DNA of 64,000 bases from CAVTSA01 sp963790575 (GCA_963790575.1 CAWBPD010000005.1:62001-126000), one strand, 5' to 3'. Shown: positions 48,998 to 57,508, numbered from the stretch's first letter. The notes: generated by a model from the letters alone, not told the origin. Translations and numbers: made by a program.

Positions 48998-49405
48998 CTA
49001 CCGCTGCGGCTGGAGCAAGTGGACGTCGACGCCGATCGCCGCATAGGTCGGAGCGGCGCGGCGGTCCAGGGAGATGAGGCGTGCCCCTGCCTCCCGCGCC
49101 GTGGCGGCGATCAAGGCGTCATACACGGAGCCCCCGACGACACCACACTCGACGCATCGCTCGAGCGTGGTCAGGTATGCGCGCGCCGATAGGGTGAGGG
49201 GTTCGCGATCGATCGCGCGCAGGGCACTGAGAGCCGTCCTTGGCGCGACGCGAGGGCGGCGGCCGGTGAGTTCCGAGAACGTCTCCGCCGCGGTGTGTGC
49301 GACCAGACGCAACTCATCTCTCTGCAACGCGGTGCGCGCGACACGGTGGAACTCATGCCCGGGCCGCAACATGGCGATCAGGACGCTGGTGTCGGCGGTG
49401 ATCAC
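48998..49405 (-). CDS. vapC: PIN-domain ribonuclease toxin (VapC family)
   Basis: The 135-residue PIN protein has the acidic residues in MITADTSVLIAML, ETFSELTGR, VYDALIAATA and LISLDRR. VapC toxins cleave tRNA or rRNA with Mg2+. It overlaps the preceding antitoxin-like gene by 4 bp. The order antitoxin-toxin is the usual vapBC layout. It faces glyQS across an 18-bp gap. Confidence 0.88.
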   Translation of the reverse strand: MITADTSVLIAMLRPGHEFHRVARTALQRDELRLVAHTAAETFSELTGRRPRVAPRTALSALRAIDREPLTLSARAYLTTLERCVECGVVGGSVYDALIAATAREAGARLISLDRRAAPTYAAIGVDVHLLQPQR

Positions 49406-49683
49406 CCCGACGTGCCGGCCCCATCGTCGATCCGCTTCTCTCGCGCTGCGTGAAGCTGCTCCAGGACCTCCTCGTTGGTGAGCCGCCGGCCCGCCGCTTC
49501 CCCGACCAGGATCGGGAGGCCGTCATCAGCGATCCGCATCTCCAGGTCGGCGGTATCAGGGACCAGCTCGATGCGGTCTCCCACCTGGCGAACCGTGAAG
49601 CGATCGCCGGCGTCCAGCGCCAGGGCTCGTCGAAGCGACGCCGGCAGCATCACGCGTCCACTTCGGTCCATCGTCGCTCTCAC
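49402..49683 (-). CDS. vapB: AbrB/SpoVT-type antitoxin (VapB-like)
   Basis: The 93-residue protein has an N-terminal swapped-hairpin fold, ATMDRSGRVMLPASLRRALA with GDRFTVRQVGDRIELVP. A C-terminal tail LTNEEVLEQLHAAREKR would bind the PIN toxin. GTG 49683 has TAAACT 7 nt upstream, so it is probably leaderless; an in-frame start at 49704 would lie across the operator. The gene is followed by vapC with ATGA-type overlap. Confidence 0.8.
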   Translation of the reverse strand: MRATMDRSGRVMLPASLRRALALDAGDRFTVRQVGDRIELVPDTADLEMRIADDGLPILVGEAAGRRLTNEEVLEQLHAAREKRIDDGAGTSG

Positions 49684-49699
49684 GGTAAGCAGTTTACCG
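49683..49699. promoter_or_regulatory. Palindromic operator over the vapB start
   Basis: CGGTAA-GCAGT-TTACCG forms a 6-bp palindrome with a 5-nt centre. It covers the vapB -10 (TAAACT on the minus strand) and touches its GTG. It is placed exactly where VapBC-type autorepression would occur. Confidence 0.65.
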
Positions 49700-49767
49700 C
49701 GCACTCTACCGCGGCCAACGGGAAAGCTCTTTACCCGAGCCCACCTCGGCCCGTAAGGTGACGCGAT

Positions 49768-50493
49768 CTACCGGGTGGGGAAGGCGCCGCCGTTGACCGC
49801 CAGCACCTGCGCCGTGATCTGACGGGCGGAGGGCGACGCCAGGAAGTGGACCGCACCCGCCACGTCGTCGGGCGTGCCGGGCCGGCCGGTCGCGGTCTCC
49901 CCGATCAGCCGCCCGCGGCGTTGATCCGTGAGCCGGTCCCGGAAGTACTCGGTCCGCTCCGTGAATCCGGGCGACACCACGTTCGCCGTGACGCCCACCG
50001 GGCCCAGCTCCCGGGCCAGGTCGACGTTCCAGGAACCGATCGCCGCCTTCGCCGCTCCGTAGCTGCCGGCCCCCCGGTCGGCCGCGATCGAGCTCAGGCT
50101 GACCACGGCGCCGCCCGGTGCCAGCCGTTCGCGCAGCGCCTCCGTCACGAGCACCGCCGAGATCAGGTTCGCGCGCAGGTTGGCGAGCCAGTTGCCGGCC
50201 AGCGCGGCCAGGTCCCGAGCCGGGGGACGATCGAAGTCGGTGTTGCCGCCGGCGTTGTTGACCAGCACGTCGATCCGCTCCGGCAGCGTCCGCCGCCAGC
50301 GCTCGATCTCGGCCGGCTCGGTGACGTCACAGGTCTCCCAGGAGACCATCGGTCCGAGCCGGCCGGCGGCCTCCTCCAGCGGGGCCCGCCTGCGCCCGGT
50401 CAGGAACACCCGCTCACCATCCGCCACGAAGCGGGCGGCGACCGCCGCGCCGATGCCGGTGCCGCCTCCGGTGATGACCACGTTCCGTGCCAT
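49768..50493 (-). CDS. Short-chain dehydrogenase/reductase
   Basis: The 241-residue SDR has TGGGTGIGAAVAARF (cofactor loop), LVNNAGGNTD, catalytic Ser in VVSLSSIAAD, and YGAAKAA (Tyr-Lys). It should reduce or oxidise an alcohol/ketone with NAD(P). The Arg in TGRRRAP after the second strand suggests NADP. ATG 50493 has TAGGAT 6 nt upstream. It is divergent from a MarR gene, with a palindrome between, so MarR probably represses it. Confidence 0.88.
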   Translation of the reverse strand: MARNVVITGGGTGIGAAVAARFVADGERVFLTGRRRAPLEEAAGRLGPMVSWETCDVTEPAEIERWRRTLPERIDVLVNNAGGNTDFDRPPARDLAALAGNWLANLRANLISAVLVTEALRERLAPGGAVVSLSSIAADRGAGSYGAAKAAIGSWNVDLARELGPVGVTANVVSPGFTERTEYFRDRLTDQRRGRLIGETATGRPGTPDDVAGAVHFLASPSARQITAQVLAVNGGAFPTR

Positions 50494-50499
50494 CGCCTC

Positions 50500-50525
50500 A
50501 TCCTAAGCTATCATTTAGATCTAAA
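50500..50525. promoter_or_regulatory. MarR-type operator and SDR -10 box
   Basis: The perfect palindrome TTTAGATCTAAA (50514-50525) lies 8 nt upstream of the SDR -10 TAGGAT (50505-50500, minus strand), so it occupies the spacer and -35 area. It is 26 nt upstream of the MarR start. A bound MarR dimer could repress both genes. Confidence 0.7.
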
Positions 50526-50551
50526 CGAAACCATCGCAAACGGTCGACGAG

Positions 50552-51064
50552 GTGGACGAGACGGCGCTCGCATGGCGACGGGAGCGACCGGGCACCCCGA
50601 CCGAGGGAATCCGCATCGTGACCCGGATCTGGCGCCTGGCGAAGGTGCTGGGCGACGACCGCCGGCGCACGCTCGCCACCGCCGGCGCCGACGCTTCCAC
50701 GCTCGATCTGCTGAGTGTGCTGCGCCGCGCCGGCCCGCCGTACCGCCTGAGCACCAGGCAGCTGGCGGAACGCACCCGGGTGACGAAGGGTGCCATCTCG
50801 CAGCGGCTGGAGCGCGCTGAGCGGCAAGGCCTGGTGGCTCGCCGCCGGGGTCCGGCTCGCACCGTGGAGGCGACCCTTCTGCCGCAGGGGCACGCCACGG
50901 TGGAGCGCCTGGTCGACCGGGTCCTGGGGCGCGAGGCGGAACTGGTCGGCGTCCTCGACGCCGGGCAGCAGGAGCAGTTGACCAGCCTCCTGCGCGTGTT
51001 TCTCCACGCACTCGAGGCCGAGACGGGCGCCACCCGTCACACCCAGGTCGGGAGCGGCCGATGA
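50552..51064 (+). CDS. MarR family transcriptional regulator
   Basis: The 170-residue winged-helix protein has YRLSTRQLAERTRVTKGAIS QRLERAERQGLVARRRGPAR (recognition helix and wing), flanked by long helices as in MarR. The ligand is unknown, often phenolic compounds or drugs. GTG 50552 is used. It is divergent from the SDR and probably regulates it through the palindrome at 50514. Confidence 0.87.
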   Translation: MDETALAWRRERPGTPTEGIRIVTRIWRLAKVLGDDRRRTLATAGADASTLDLLSVLRRAGPPYRLSTRQLAERTRVTKGAISQRLERAERQGLVARRRGPARTVEATLLPQGHATVERLVDRVLGREAELVGVLDAGQQEQLTSLLRVFLHALEAETGATRHTQVGSGR

Positions 51065-51071
51065 TGGACGG

Positions 51072-51734
51072 GTGGGGGAGGTTTGGGACCCGTTCGGGAC
51101 GCTGCACAGCGCGCTCTGGATCGGCGGCGGGCAGTGGGCGGGGAAGTCGACGGTGGCCAACCTGCTGGCCCGCCGCTACGGCATCACCGCCTACCACTAC
51201 GACTACCACGACGCCCGTGGGCACAACGACCGGCGGATCGCGCGCCGGGCGACGCGGGGTGACCGCCTGCACGACCCCGACCCCGATCGGATCTGGGTGG
51301 TGCCGACGCCGGAGGAGATGGCGGCGGAGACACTGCGCATCCACCGCGAGCGCTTCGAGTTCGCGCTCGACGACCTGCGGGCGCTGGTTTCCGGGCGCCC
51401 CATTCTGGCTGAGGGCTGGGGACTGCGACCAGAGCTGGTGGCGCCGTTGCTCGACGCGCCGAACCGCATGATCGTCCTGGTCCCGACTCCGGAGTTTCAT
51501 CAGCGGCAAACCCACGTGCTGGAGCGTGCGGGGCGGATCCACGCGTCCGTCAGCGATCCCGAGCGCGCGCAGCGGAACCGGCTCGCTCGCGACCGGCTGG
51601 TGGCCGCCGATGCGGTGGCGCACGCCCGCCGGCTGGGGATCCGCGTGCTGAAGGTGGACGGGACCCGGCCGGTGGAGATGATCGCCGGCGACGTCGCCTC
51701 CCACTTCTCAGCCTACCTTCCACGTCTGTCCTGA
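51072..51734 (+). CDS. P-loop NTPase of the nucleoside-kinase type
   Basis: The 220-residue protein has Walker A in IGGGQWAGKSTVANLLARRY, DYHDARGHNDRRIARRATR and a late LIV-type strand LAEGWGLRPELVAP. It resembles small kinases or adenylylating P-loop proteins, but the substrate is not clear. GTG 51072 begins 7 bp after the MarR stop, so the two may be co-transcribed. dnaG follows in the same direction with its own -10. Confidence 0.7.
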   Translation: MGEVWDPFGTLHSALWIGGGQWAGKSTVANLLARRYGITAYHYDYHDARGHNDRRIARRATRGDRLHDPDPDRIWVVPTPEEMAAETLRIHRERFEFALDDLRALVSGRPILAEGWGLRPELVAPLLDAPNRMIVLVPTPEFHQRQTHVLERAGRIHASVSDPERAQRNRLARDRLVAADAVAHARRLGIRVLKVDGTRPVEMIAGDVASHFSAYLPRLS

Positions 51735-51795
51735 TCAGGTCCGTAAAGAAACGTCCCACCGAGACCGGGTGAGAGCGGCCTAAGCTAACCGGTCG

Positions 51796-53562
51796 ATGCC
51801 GCCGCCGGTCGGATCTGACGACGCCAAGGAGCAGATTCGCCTCCGGCTGAACTTGGTGGACGTGGTGCGCCAGCGAGTCCCACTCCGCAAGCAGGGGCGA
51901 GAGTGGGTCGGCCTCTGTCCCTTCCACCAGGAGAAGACGCCTTCCTTCAGCGTCAACGAGGGCAAACAGTCCTGGTACTGCTTCGGCTGCGGACGGGGCG
52001 GCGACCTCTTCAGCTTCGTCGAGGAGTACGAGAAGGTCGAGTTCCGGCAGGCGCTGGAGATGCTGGCCGAGCAGGCGGGTGTCGAGCTGCGCGAGCGCAG
52101 CACCGCCGAGCGTCAGCGGTCGGAGCTGCGCAAGCGGCTCCTCGGCCTCGTGGCTCTGGCCCAGCGCTATTACGACTACGTGCTGCATCAGGCCCCCGCC
52201 GGGGCCCTCGGGCGCAAGCTGCTGGAGGAGCGGGGCGTCTCCACCGAGGTCGCCCAGACTTTCGGCCTCGGTTACGCACCCGGAGGCCAGAGCCTAGCCG
52301 GGTACCTCCGGCGCAAGGGACATGATCAGCGCGACGCCGTCGAGGCCGGGCTGGTCCGGCGCGACGGGCAGGACTTCTTCCAGCAGCGGGTCCTGATCCC
52401 GATCCGCGACGAGTCGGGCCGCCCGCTCGGCTTCACGGGGCGCACGATCGCGGCCGGCGATCCCCGCAAGTACGTCAACACCCCGGCCACCCCGATCTAC
52501 GACAAGAGCCGGGTGCTCTTCGGCCTCGACCTGGCCCGCCGCGCGATCGAGGAGCGGGGCATGGCGACGGTGATGGAGGGACAGTTCGACGTCATCGCCG
52601 CCCACCAGTTCGGCGTCACCACCGCGGTGGCCAGCTCCGGCACCGCGTTGACCCAGGAACAGGCACGAATCCTGCGCCGGTTCACAGACGACGTGGTGTT
52701 GGTGTTCGACAACGACCGCGCCGGGCGGGCCGCGACCGGAAAGGCGGTGCGGGTGGCGCTGGAAGCGGGGATGCGCACGCGCGTCCTGCGCCTGGAGGGG
52801 GAGGCCAAGGACCCGGACGAATTCCTGCGGCAGGGCGGCGATTGGGAAGCCCGGCTGCGCGCTGCCCGCGAGGGCATGGAGCAGCGCATGCGGGATGCCG
52901 TGGAGGGACTCGACCCGAGCCGCCCCGACCAGCTGCGGCGTGCCATCACCACCGTCCAGCAGCTGCTCGACGAGGTGTCGGAGCCGGCGGTCTGGGAGGG
53001 CTACAAGGAGCTGGCCAAGCAGATCCTGGGGGTCGACGCGCGCCAGGAGCCGTTCCGGCCTCGCTCGCAGCGCCGAGGGCCTGCCACCGAGCGCACGAAC
53101 GGAGAAGTGCCGGTGGCTTTGCCGCCCCTCTCGCGGAACGTGGTGGCGCTGCTCCAGTTGCTGGCCAGCTGCCCGGAGGCGCTGCCGCGGGTGCTGACCG
53201 CGCTTCCCCCGGACGAGCTTTCAGGCGGCGATCATGACGCGTACCTGCGTATCGTTAGGGCGCTCCAACGGGGTGGTGCGCAAGGCTTGGCTGACGAGGT
53301 CCGTACGTTGACCCCCGAAGAGCAGAACCTGGTGCGTCGCGCCTGGGCGGTGCCCGTGCCGGGAGCCAGCGAGGAGGTCGCGGTCGATGCAGCCCGGAAC
53401 ATACGGCGCCAGGCCAGGGCGCAGCGGCGGCGAACGCTCATCGCGGAGCTGGCGGATGCCGAACGGCGGCACGACGGACCCACGGTCGCCGCGCTTCAGC
53501 AGCGTCTGAGCACTACCGGGCGGACAGGAGACGAAGGTGGCGAAGACGAAGAGCAAGCTTGA
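51796..53562 (+). CDS. dnaG: DNA primase
   Basis: The 588-residue protein has the CHC2 zinc finger (LCPFHQEKTPSFSV..WYCFGCGRGG). The Toprim core follows (VMEGQFDVIAAHQFG, LVFDNDRAGRAATGKA, KDPDEFLRQGG) and then a helicase-binding C-terminal region. It makes RNA primers for replication. ATG 51796 has TAAGCT 9 nt upstream (leaderless-like). Its end overlaps the sigma-factor start by 26 bp. The dnaG-rpoD pairing is a classic macromolecular-synthesis operon. Confidence 0.95.
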   Translation: MPPPVGSDDAKEQIRLRLNLVDVVRQRVPLRKQGREWVGLCPFHQEKTPSFSVNEGKQSWYCFGCGRGGDLFSFVEEYEKVEFRQALEMLAEQAGVELRERSTAERQRSELRKRLLGLVALAQRYYDYVLHQAPAGALGRKLLEERGVSTEVAQTFGLGYAPGGQSLAGYLRRKGHDQRDAVEAGLVRRDGQDFFQQRVLIPIRDESGRPLGFTGRTIAAGDPRKYVNTPATPIYDKSRVLFGLDLARRAIEERGMATVMEGQFDVIAAHQFGVTTAVASSGTALTQEQARILRRFTDDVVLVFDNDRAGRAATGKAVRVALEAGMRTRVLRLEGEAKDPDEFLRQGGDWEARLRAAREGMEQRMRDAVEGLDPSRPDQLRRAITTVQQLLDEVSEPAVWEGYKELAKQILGVDARQEPFRPRSQRRGPATERTNGEVPVALPPLSRNVVALLQLLASCPEALPRVLTALPPDELSGGDHDAYLRIVRALQRGGAQGLADEVRTLTPEEQNLVRRAWAVPVPGASEEVAVDAARNIRRQARAQRRRTLIAELADAERRHDGPTVAALQQRLSTTGRTGDEGGEDEEQA

Positions 53563-54643
53563 GGTCCGGTTCGAGGACTTGCTCGTCCAGCAGGCGGAGG
53601 CCCTGATCGTGAAGGGCAAGGAACAAGGCTTCCTCGCGCCGGACGAGGTCCTCGACGGGCTCCCCGAAATCGACGCCGACGCCCCCGACCAGATCTTCCG
53701 CATCTTCGCCGCCTTCAAGGAGATGGGGATCGAGATCACCGACTCGGGCGGCGAGGTGGGCGAGGACGACGTCGACGACGAGCTGCAGCTCGAGGTCGAG
53801 CTGATGGACTCGGTCTCCCTCGACGACCCGGTCCGCATGTACCTGAAAGAGATCGGGCGTGTCAGCCTGCTCACCGCCCAGGACGAAGTCGACCTGGCCA
53901 AACGCATCGAGGACGGCGACGACATCGCCAAGCAGGCGCTCACCGAGGCGAACCTGCGCCTGGTGGTCTCCATCGCCAAGAAGTACATCGGGCGCGGCAT
54001 GACCTTCCTGGACCTGATCCAGGAGGGGAACATGGGTCTGATCCGGGCGGTCGAGAAGTTCGACTACCACAAGGGCTACAAGTTCTCGACCTATGCCACC
54101 TGGTGGATCCGGCAGGCGATCACCCGCGCCATCGCCGACCAGGCGCGCACGATCCGGATCCCGGTCCACATGGTCGAGACCATCAACAAGCTGGTCCGGG
54201 TCTCCCGCCGGCTGCTGCAGGAACTCGGTCGTGAGCCGAGCGACGAAGAGATCGCCGAGGAGATGGGGATCACCCCCGACAAGGTGCGCGAGATCGTCAA
54301 GGTCTCTCAGGACCCGGTCTCGCTGGAGACGCCGATCGGCGAGGAGGAGGACTCCCACCTGGGCGACTTCGTGGAGGACAAGGAGGCCACCGCTCCGCAG
54401 GACGCCGCCTCGCTGACCATGCTCCACAACGAGGTCGAGGACATCCTGGACACCCTGACTCCCCGGGAGCGGCGCGTGCTGCAGCTTCGCTTCGGCCTCA
54501 TCGACGGGCACCAGCGGACGCTGGAGGAGGTGGGCAAGCGGTTCGGCGTGACGCGCGAGCGCATCCGGCAGATCGAGGCCAAGGCGCTCCGCAAGCTCCG
54601 CCACCCCTCCCGCTCCAAGAAGCTGCGCGACTACCTCGAGTAG
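53537..54643 (+). CDS. rpoD: Primary RNA polymerase sigma factor (sigma-70, RpoD/SigA)
   Basis: The 368-residue protein has a short acidic region 1.1-like N-terminus and region 1.2 (DDPVRMYLKEIGRVSLL). Regions 2.1-2.4 include NLRLVVSIAKKYIGRGMTF, LIRAVEKFDYHKGYKFSTYA and TWWIRQAITRAIADQARTIR. Region 4.2 is TLEEVGKRFGVTRERIRQIE. It is the housekeeping sigma factor. GTG 53537 lies inside dnaG with GGAGACGAAG in front. Its -10 recognition fits the TATAAT/TANNNT boxes in this window. Confidence 0.97.
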   Translation: MAKTKSKLEVRFEDLLVQQAEALIVKGKEQGFLAPDEVLDGLPEIDADAPDQIFRIFAAFKEMGIEITDSGGEVGEDDVDDELQLEVELMDSVSLDDPVRMYLKEIGRVSLLTAQDEVDLAKRIEDGDDIAKQALTEANLRLVVSIAKKYIGRGMTFLDLIQEGNMGLIRAVEKFDYHKGYKFSTYATWWIRQAITRAIADQARTIRIPVHMVETINKLVRVSRRLLQELGREPSDEEIAEEMGITPDKVREIVKVSQDPVSLETPIGEEEDSHLGDFVEDKEATAPQDAASLTMLHNEVEDILDTLTPRERRVLQLRFGLIDGHQRTLEEVGKRFGVTRERIRQIEAKALRKLRHPSRSKKLRDYLE

Positions 54644-54652
54644 CGCCTGCTG

Positions 54653-54979
54653 GTGAGATCGAAGCGCGGTTGGCCGCGTCAGTTGGGCGCCTTCGCCGGG
54701 GGCGTGCTGGTCGCCAACAGCGCCCCGCATCTGGCGACCGCGGTGGCCGGACGCAGGCACCTGGTCCCGTCGGCGGGTCGAGGCGCACCGGCCGGAACCA
54801 ACCTCGCCTGGGGCCTCGCGAACCTGGCCGGCGGCCTGGCGGTGACGGCGCTGGCCGCACGCACCGGCGCCCGAGCGTGGGATCGCTCCCTGCTCGCCTT
54901 TGAGGCCGGCGGGGCCACGTTCGCGCTCTGGATGCTCGCCTCCGAGGGAGTTCTGGGTACCAACCACCGGCGTCGCTGA
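54653..54979 (+). CDS. Small membrane protein of unknown function
   Basis: The 108-residue protein opens RQLGAFAGGVLVANSAPHLA TAVAGRRH and continues NLAWGLANLAGGLAVTALAA, then LLAFEAGGATFALWML, with about three membrane segments. The pattern GVLVANSAPHLATAVAGRRH recurs in small actinobacterial membrane proteins without known function. GTG 54653 is 9 bp after rpoD. Confidence 0.7.
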   Translation: MRSKRGWPRQLGAFAGGVLVANSAPHLATAVAGRRHLVPSAGRGAPAGTNLAWGLANLAGGLAVTALAARTGARAWDRSLLAFEAGGATFALWMLASEGVLGTNHRRR

Positions 54980-55025
54980 CCGGGTGCCCCGCCTCGCGGT
55001 GGGCCAGGGTATGCTGCACGCGGCC

Positions 55026-55694
55026 ATGCCCGTCATCACCATCACGGGGCTCTACGGAGCGGGGCGAGAGACGGTCGGCGCCATGGTCGCCGAGCAGCTC
55101 GACGCCGAGCTCCTCGACCGCAAGATCTTCACCGAGGTCTCGCGCCGGCTGGATCTGCCCGACGAGGAGGTGGAGGCGCAGGAGGAGACGCCCGCCAGCC
55201 TCCTGGACCGGGTGCTGGTGGCGCTGGGGGCCTCGTCGGCGGACTTCTCCCAGCCCCCCGAAGCGGCCTGGGCGCCGCCCTACGAGGACGTCCCCTACGA
55301 CACCCGCAAGGCAGTGCTCCGGATCACGCAGGAGGTGATCCGGGAGGCGGCCCGGACCGGCAACGCGGTCATCGTGGGGCGCGGGAGCACGATGGTGCTG
55401 GCCGACCGCCTGCTCACGCTGCACGTATTCCTGCAGGGCCCGGAACCGGAGCGGCTGGCGTCGGTGTGCCGGACCTCGAACCTGAGCGAGGCGGAGGCGC
55501 GCAAGGTCTTGCGCCACACCGACGAGAACCGGGGCGCGTACATCAAGCAGGTCTACGGAACCGACTGGCGGCGCCCGAGCCACTATCAACTGGTGCTCGA
55601 CAGCTCCTGGCTGGGCTGGGAGCGGACGGCGCAGGTGATCGTGTCCGCCGCTCGTGCCCATGTAGGCCCCCCCGAGGGCCCGGCCCGGGCTTGA
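55026..55694 (+). CDS. Cytidylate kinase-like family protein
   Basis: The 222-residue protein begins VITITGLYGAGRETVGAMVA (P-loop variant without the usual GKST) and has LLDRKIFTEVSRRL, NAVIVGRGSTMVLAD and DRGAYIKQVYGTDWRRPSHYQ-like C-terminal features (ENRGAYIKQVYGTDWR). This matches cytidylate_kin-like proteins, which are common but of unproven substrate. ATG 55026 has TATGCT upstream. It heads a run of three genes with two small unknown proteins. Confidence 0.75.
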   Translation: MPVITITGLYGAGRETVGAMVAEQLDAELLDRKIFTEVSRRLDLPDEEVEAQEETPASLLDRVLVALGASSADFSQPPEAAWAPPYEDVPYDTRKAVLRITQEVIREAARTGNAVIVGRGSTMVLADRLLTLHVFLQGPEPERLASVCRTSNLSEAEARKVLRHTDENRGAYIKQVYGTDWRRPSHYQLVLDSSWLGWERTAQVIVSAARAHVGPPEGPARA

Positions 55695-55716
55695 TAGCCT
55701 CCGTTAACCTGAGGCT

Positions 55717-56022
55717 GTGGCACAGTTCCCGGACACGATCGGCTCGTTCACCTCGGGCGTCGACGGCGCCAGCGAGGGAGGCCGGCAGTCGACCATCCGG
55801 CTTCCGTCCACGCTCGTGCTCTACGCGGTGCCCCTCCTGGACTTCTTGAAGCGCGAGGGGTACACGGGCAAGCTGGCGGCGGAGCCGGCGCTGGAGCCGG
55901 GGGGCTGGGTCATCAAGGTGATCTACGACGGGGAGGTGCCCTCGAACGTCCCGCAGCGGTGGCATGGCCATCGCGTGGTGGTGGAGCCCGTTCCGCCGCC
56001 TCCGCCGGAGGAGAAGAAGTAG
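55717..56022 (+). CDS. Hypothetical 101-residue protein
   Basis: The sequence contains LPSTLVLYAVPLLDFLKREG and GGWVIKVIYDGEVPSNVPQR, ending in Pro/Glu/Lys. I do not recognise a family. GTG 55717 has TAACCT 6 nt upstream. Its stop overlaps the next start (TAGTG), so the two proteins are made together. Confidence 0.65.
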   Translation: MAQFPDTIGSFTSGVDGASEGGRQSTIRLPSTLVLYAVPLLDFLKREGYTGKLAAEPALEPGGWVIKVIYDGEVPSNVPQRWHGHRVVVEPVPPPPPEEKK

Positions 56023-56222
56023 TGGCGTTCACGGAGGACTCCACCATCGGGGAGGTCCTGAGCCGCCACCCGGACGGGCGCGGGCTTCTCTACGAGCACG
56101 GCTACGACGTGGGAGATGGCTTTGTCGACGTCCTCTCCCAGAGTCAGTCGCTGCTCAGCGCGGAGCGCTATGGACGGCTTCGCGACCTGGCCGGCCTACT
56201 GGCGCGTCTCAACCGCGGCTGA
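56022..56222 (+). CDS. DUF1858-like small protein
   Basis: The 66-residue protein reads DSTIGEVLSRHPDGRGLLYE HGYDVGDGFVDVLSQSQSLL. The opening TIGEVL-RHP and HGYDV follow the DUF1858 pattern, but the redox Cys that many members have is absent. GTG 56022 shares a base with the previous stop. Function unknown. Confidence 0.65.
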   Translation: MAFTEDSTIGEVLSRHPDGRGLLYEHGYDVGDGFVDVLSQSQSLLSAERYGRLRDLAGLLARLNRG

Positions 56223-56232
56223 CCGCCACCCG

Positions 56233-56295
56233 GCCGTTTCCGGGGAAGCGGCCCCAAAGCTTGCGTTCAGACGACCCCTTCCCGGGAAACGGCTG
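56233..56295. repeat. Long hairpin between convergent genes
   Basis: GGCCGTTTCCGGGGAAG (56233-56249) pairs with CTTCCCGGGAAACGGCT (56279-56295), 15 of 17 bases, around a 29-nt loop. It separates the DUF1858-like gene from kynU, which ends toward it, so it is a likely two-way terminator. Confidence 0.7.
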
Positions 56296-56305
56296 GGGAA
56301 CGGCC

Positions 56306-57508
56306 TCAGTCGGGGGCGGAGAGGGGGACCATCTGGCGGAGGAGCCGGCGCAACCGGTCGACCGCGTCCCAGACGTCCACGAAGCGGGTGTAGAGGGGTG
56401 TGAGCCCGAACCGCACCACGTCCGGAGGCCGATAATCCGTCACCACTTGATGCTCGGCCAGCGCGCGGCTCAGATCCCGGGCGTGCGTCACGCGGATCGA
56501 GACCTGGGAGCCGCGTCGCGACCCATCGCGAGGTGAGAGCACCTCGACCCCGGTACGGCTGCAGCGCTCATCCAGCAGCTGGATGAAGTACTGACCGAGG
56601 AGCACCGACTTGGAGCGCACGTCCGAGATGTCGACGTCGTCCCACACCGCGAGCGCGCCCTCGAGGGCCGCCAGACCCAGGATCCCGGTGGTCCCGGTCA
56701 GAAACCTCCGGGCGTCGGGCGCCGCCTCGTAGCTCTCGCCGAACCGGAAGCTGTCCGCGTGCCCGAACCAGCCCGGGATGGGGGAGCGAAGGCGTGGGGC
56801 GAGGCGCTGGTTGACGTAGACGAAGGCCGGCGCGCCGGGGCCGCCGTTCAGGAACTTGTAGGTGCAGCCGGTGGCCAGATCGACGTCACACTCATCGAGG
56901 TCGAGCGGCACCGCCCCCACCGAGTGGCACAGGTCCCAGAGGATGAGCGCGCCCGCCTGGTGAGCAGCGCGCGTGAGCCGCGCCAGGTCGTGCATCGCGC
57001 CCGTGCGGTAGTCGACGTGCGTCAGCATCACCAACGCCACGTCCTCACTGAGCGCGCCTTCCATCGACCCGGCCGGGACCTGTTCCACGCGCATCCCGAA
57101 CAGGCGGGCAAGCTCCGTCGCCACGTAGCGATCGGTGGGAAAGTCCCCGGGCGGGATCAGGATGACCTGCCGTTTGGATCGCTCCTGGACGGCGGCGGCG
57201 GCCAGCTTGTGCAAGTTGACGGTGGTGCTGTCGGTCACCACCACCTCCGAGGGGCGGGCACCGAGCAGTCTCGCGATCCGGTCTCCCACCCGTACCGGCG
57301 CTTCGTACCAGCCGCGCTCGAACCACCCCGAGATCAGGTGGTGCTCCCAGTCGTCGGCCGCGCGTTGGAGCTGCTCGCGGGCGCGACGGGTGGGCGCCCC
57401 CAGCGAGTTGCCGTCCATGTAGATGAGGCCGTCACGAAGGAGAAAGCGGCTGCGGACGGGCGCCAGCGGATCGCGCGCGTCCAGCGCCTCAAAGTCCCGG
57501 CGTTGCAC
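56306..57508 (-). CDS. kynU: Kynureninase
   Basis: The 400-residue PLP enzyme has YMDGNSLGAPTRRAREQL, DSTTVNLHKLAAAAV, LTHVDYRTGAMHDLARLT, LWDLCHSVGAVPLDLDECDV, and the PLP lysine in GCTYKFLNGGPGAPAF (about residue 218). It converts kynurenine to anthranilate and alanine. I use GTG 57508 because AGGAGGT lies 4-6 nt upstream; the longer GTG 57514 would overlap it. It is divergent from the SGNH-tryptophan-dioxygenase fusion, and the 88 bp between hold both promoters. Confidence 0.93.
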   Translation of the reverse strand: MQRRDFEALDARDPLAPVRSRFLLRDGLIYMDGNSLGAPTRRAREQLQRAADDWEHHLISGWFERGWYEAPVRVGDRIARLLGARPSEVVVTDSTTVNLHKLAAAAVQERSKRQVILIPPGDFPTDRYVATELARLFGMRVEQVPAGSMEGALSEDVALVMLTHVDYRTGAMHDLARLTRAAHQAGALILWDLCHSVGAVPLDLDECDVDLATGCTYKFLNGGPGAPAFVYVNQRLAPRLRSPIPGWFGHADSFRFGESYEAAPDARRFLTGTTGILGLAALEGALAVWDDVDISDVRSKSVLLGQYFIQLLDERCSRTGVEVLSPRDGSRRGSQVSIRVTHARDLSRALAEHQVVTDYRPPDVVRFGLTPLYTRFVDVWDAVDRLRRLLRQMVPLSAPD

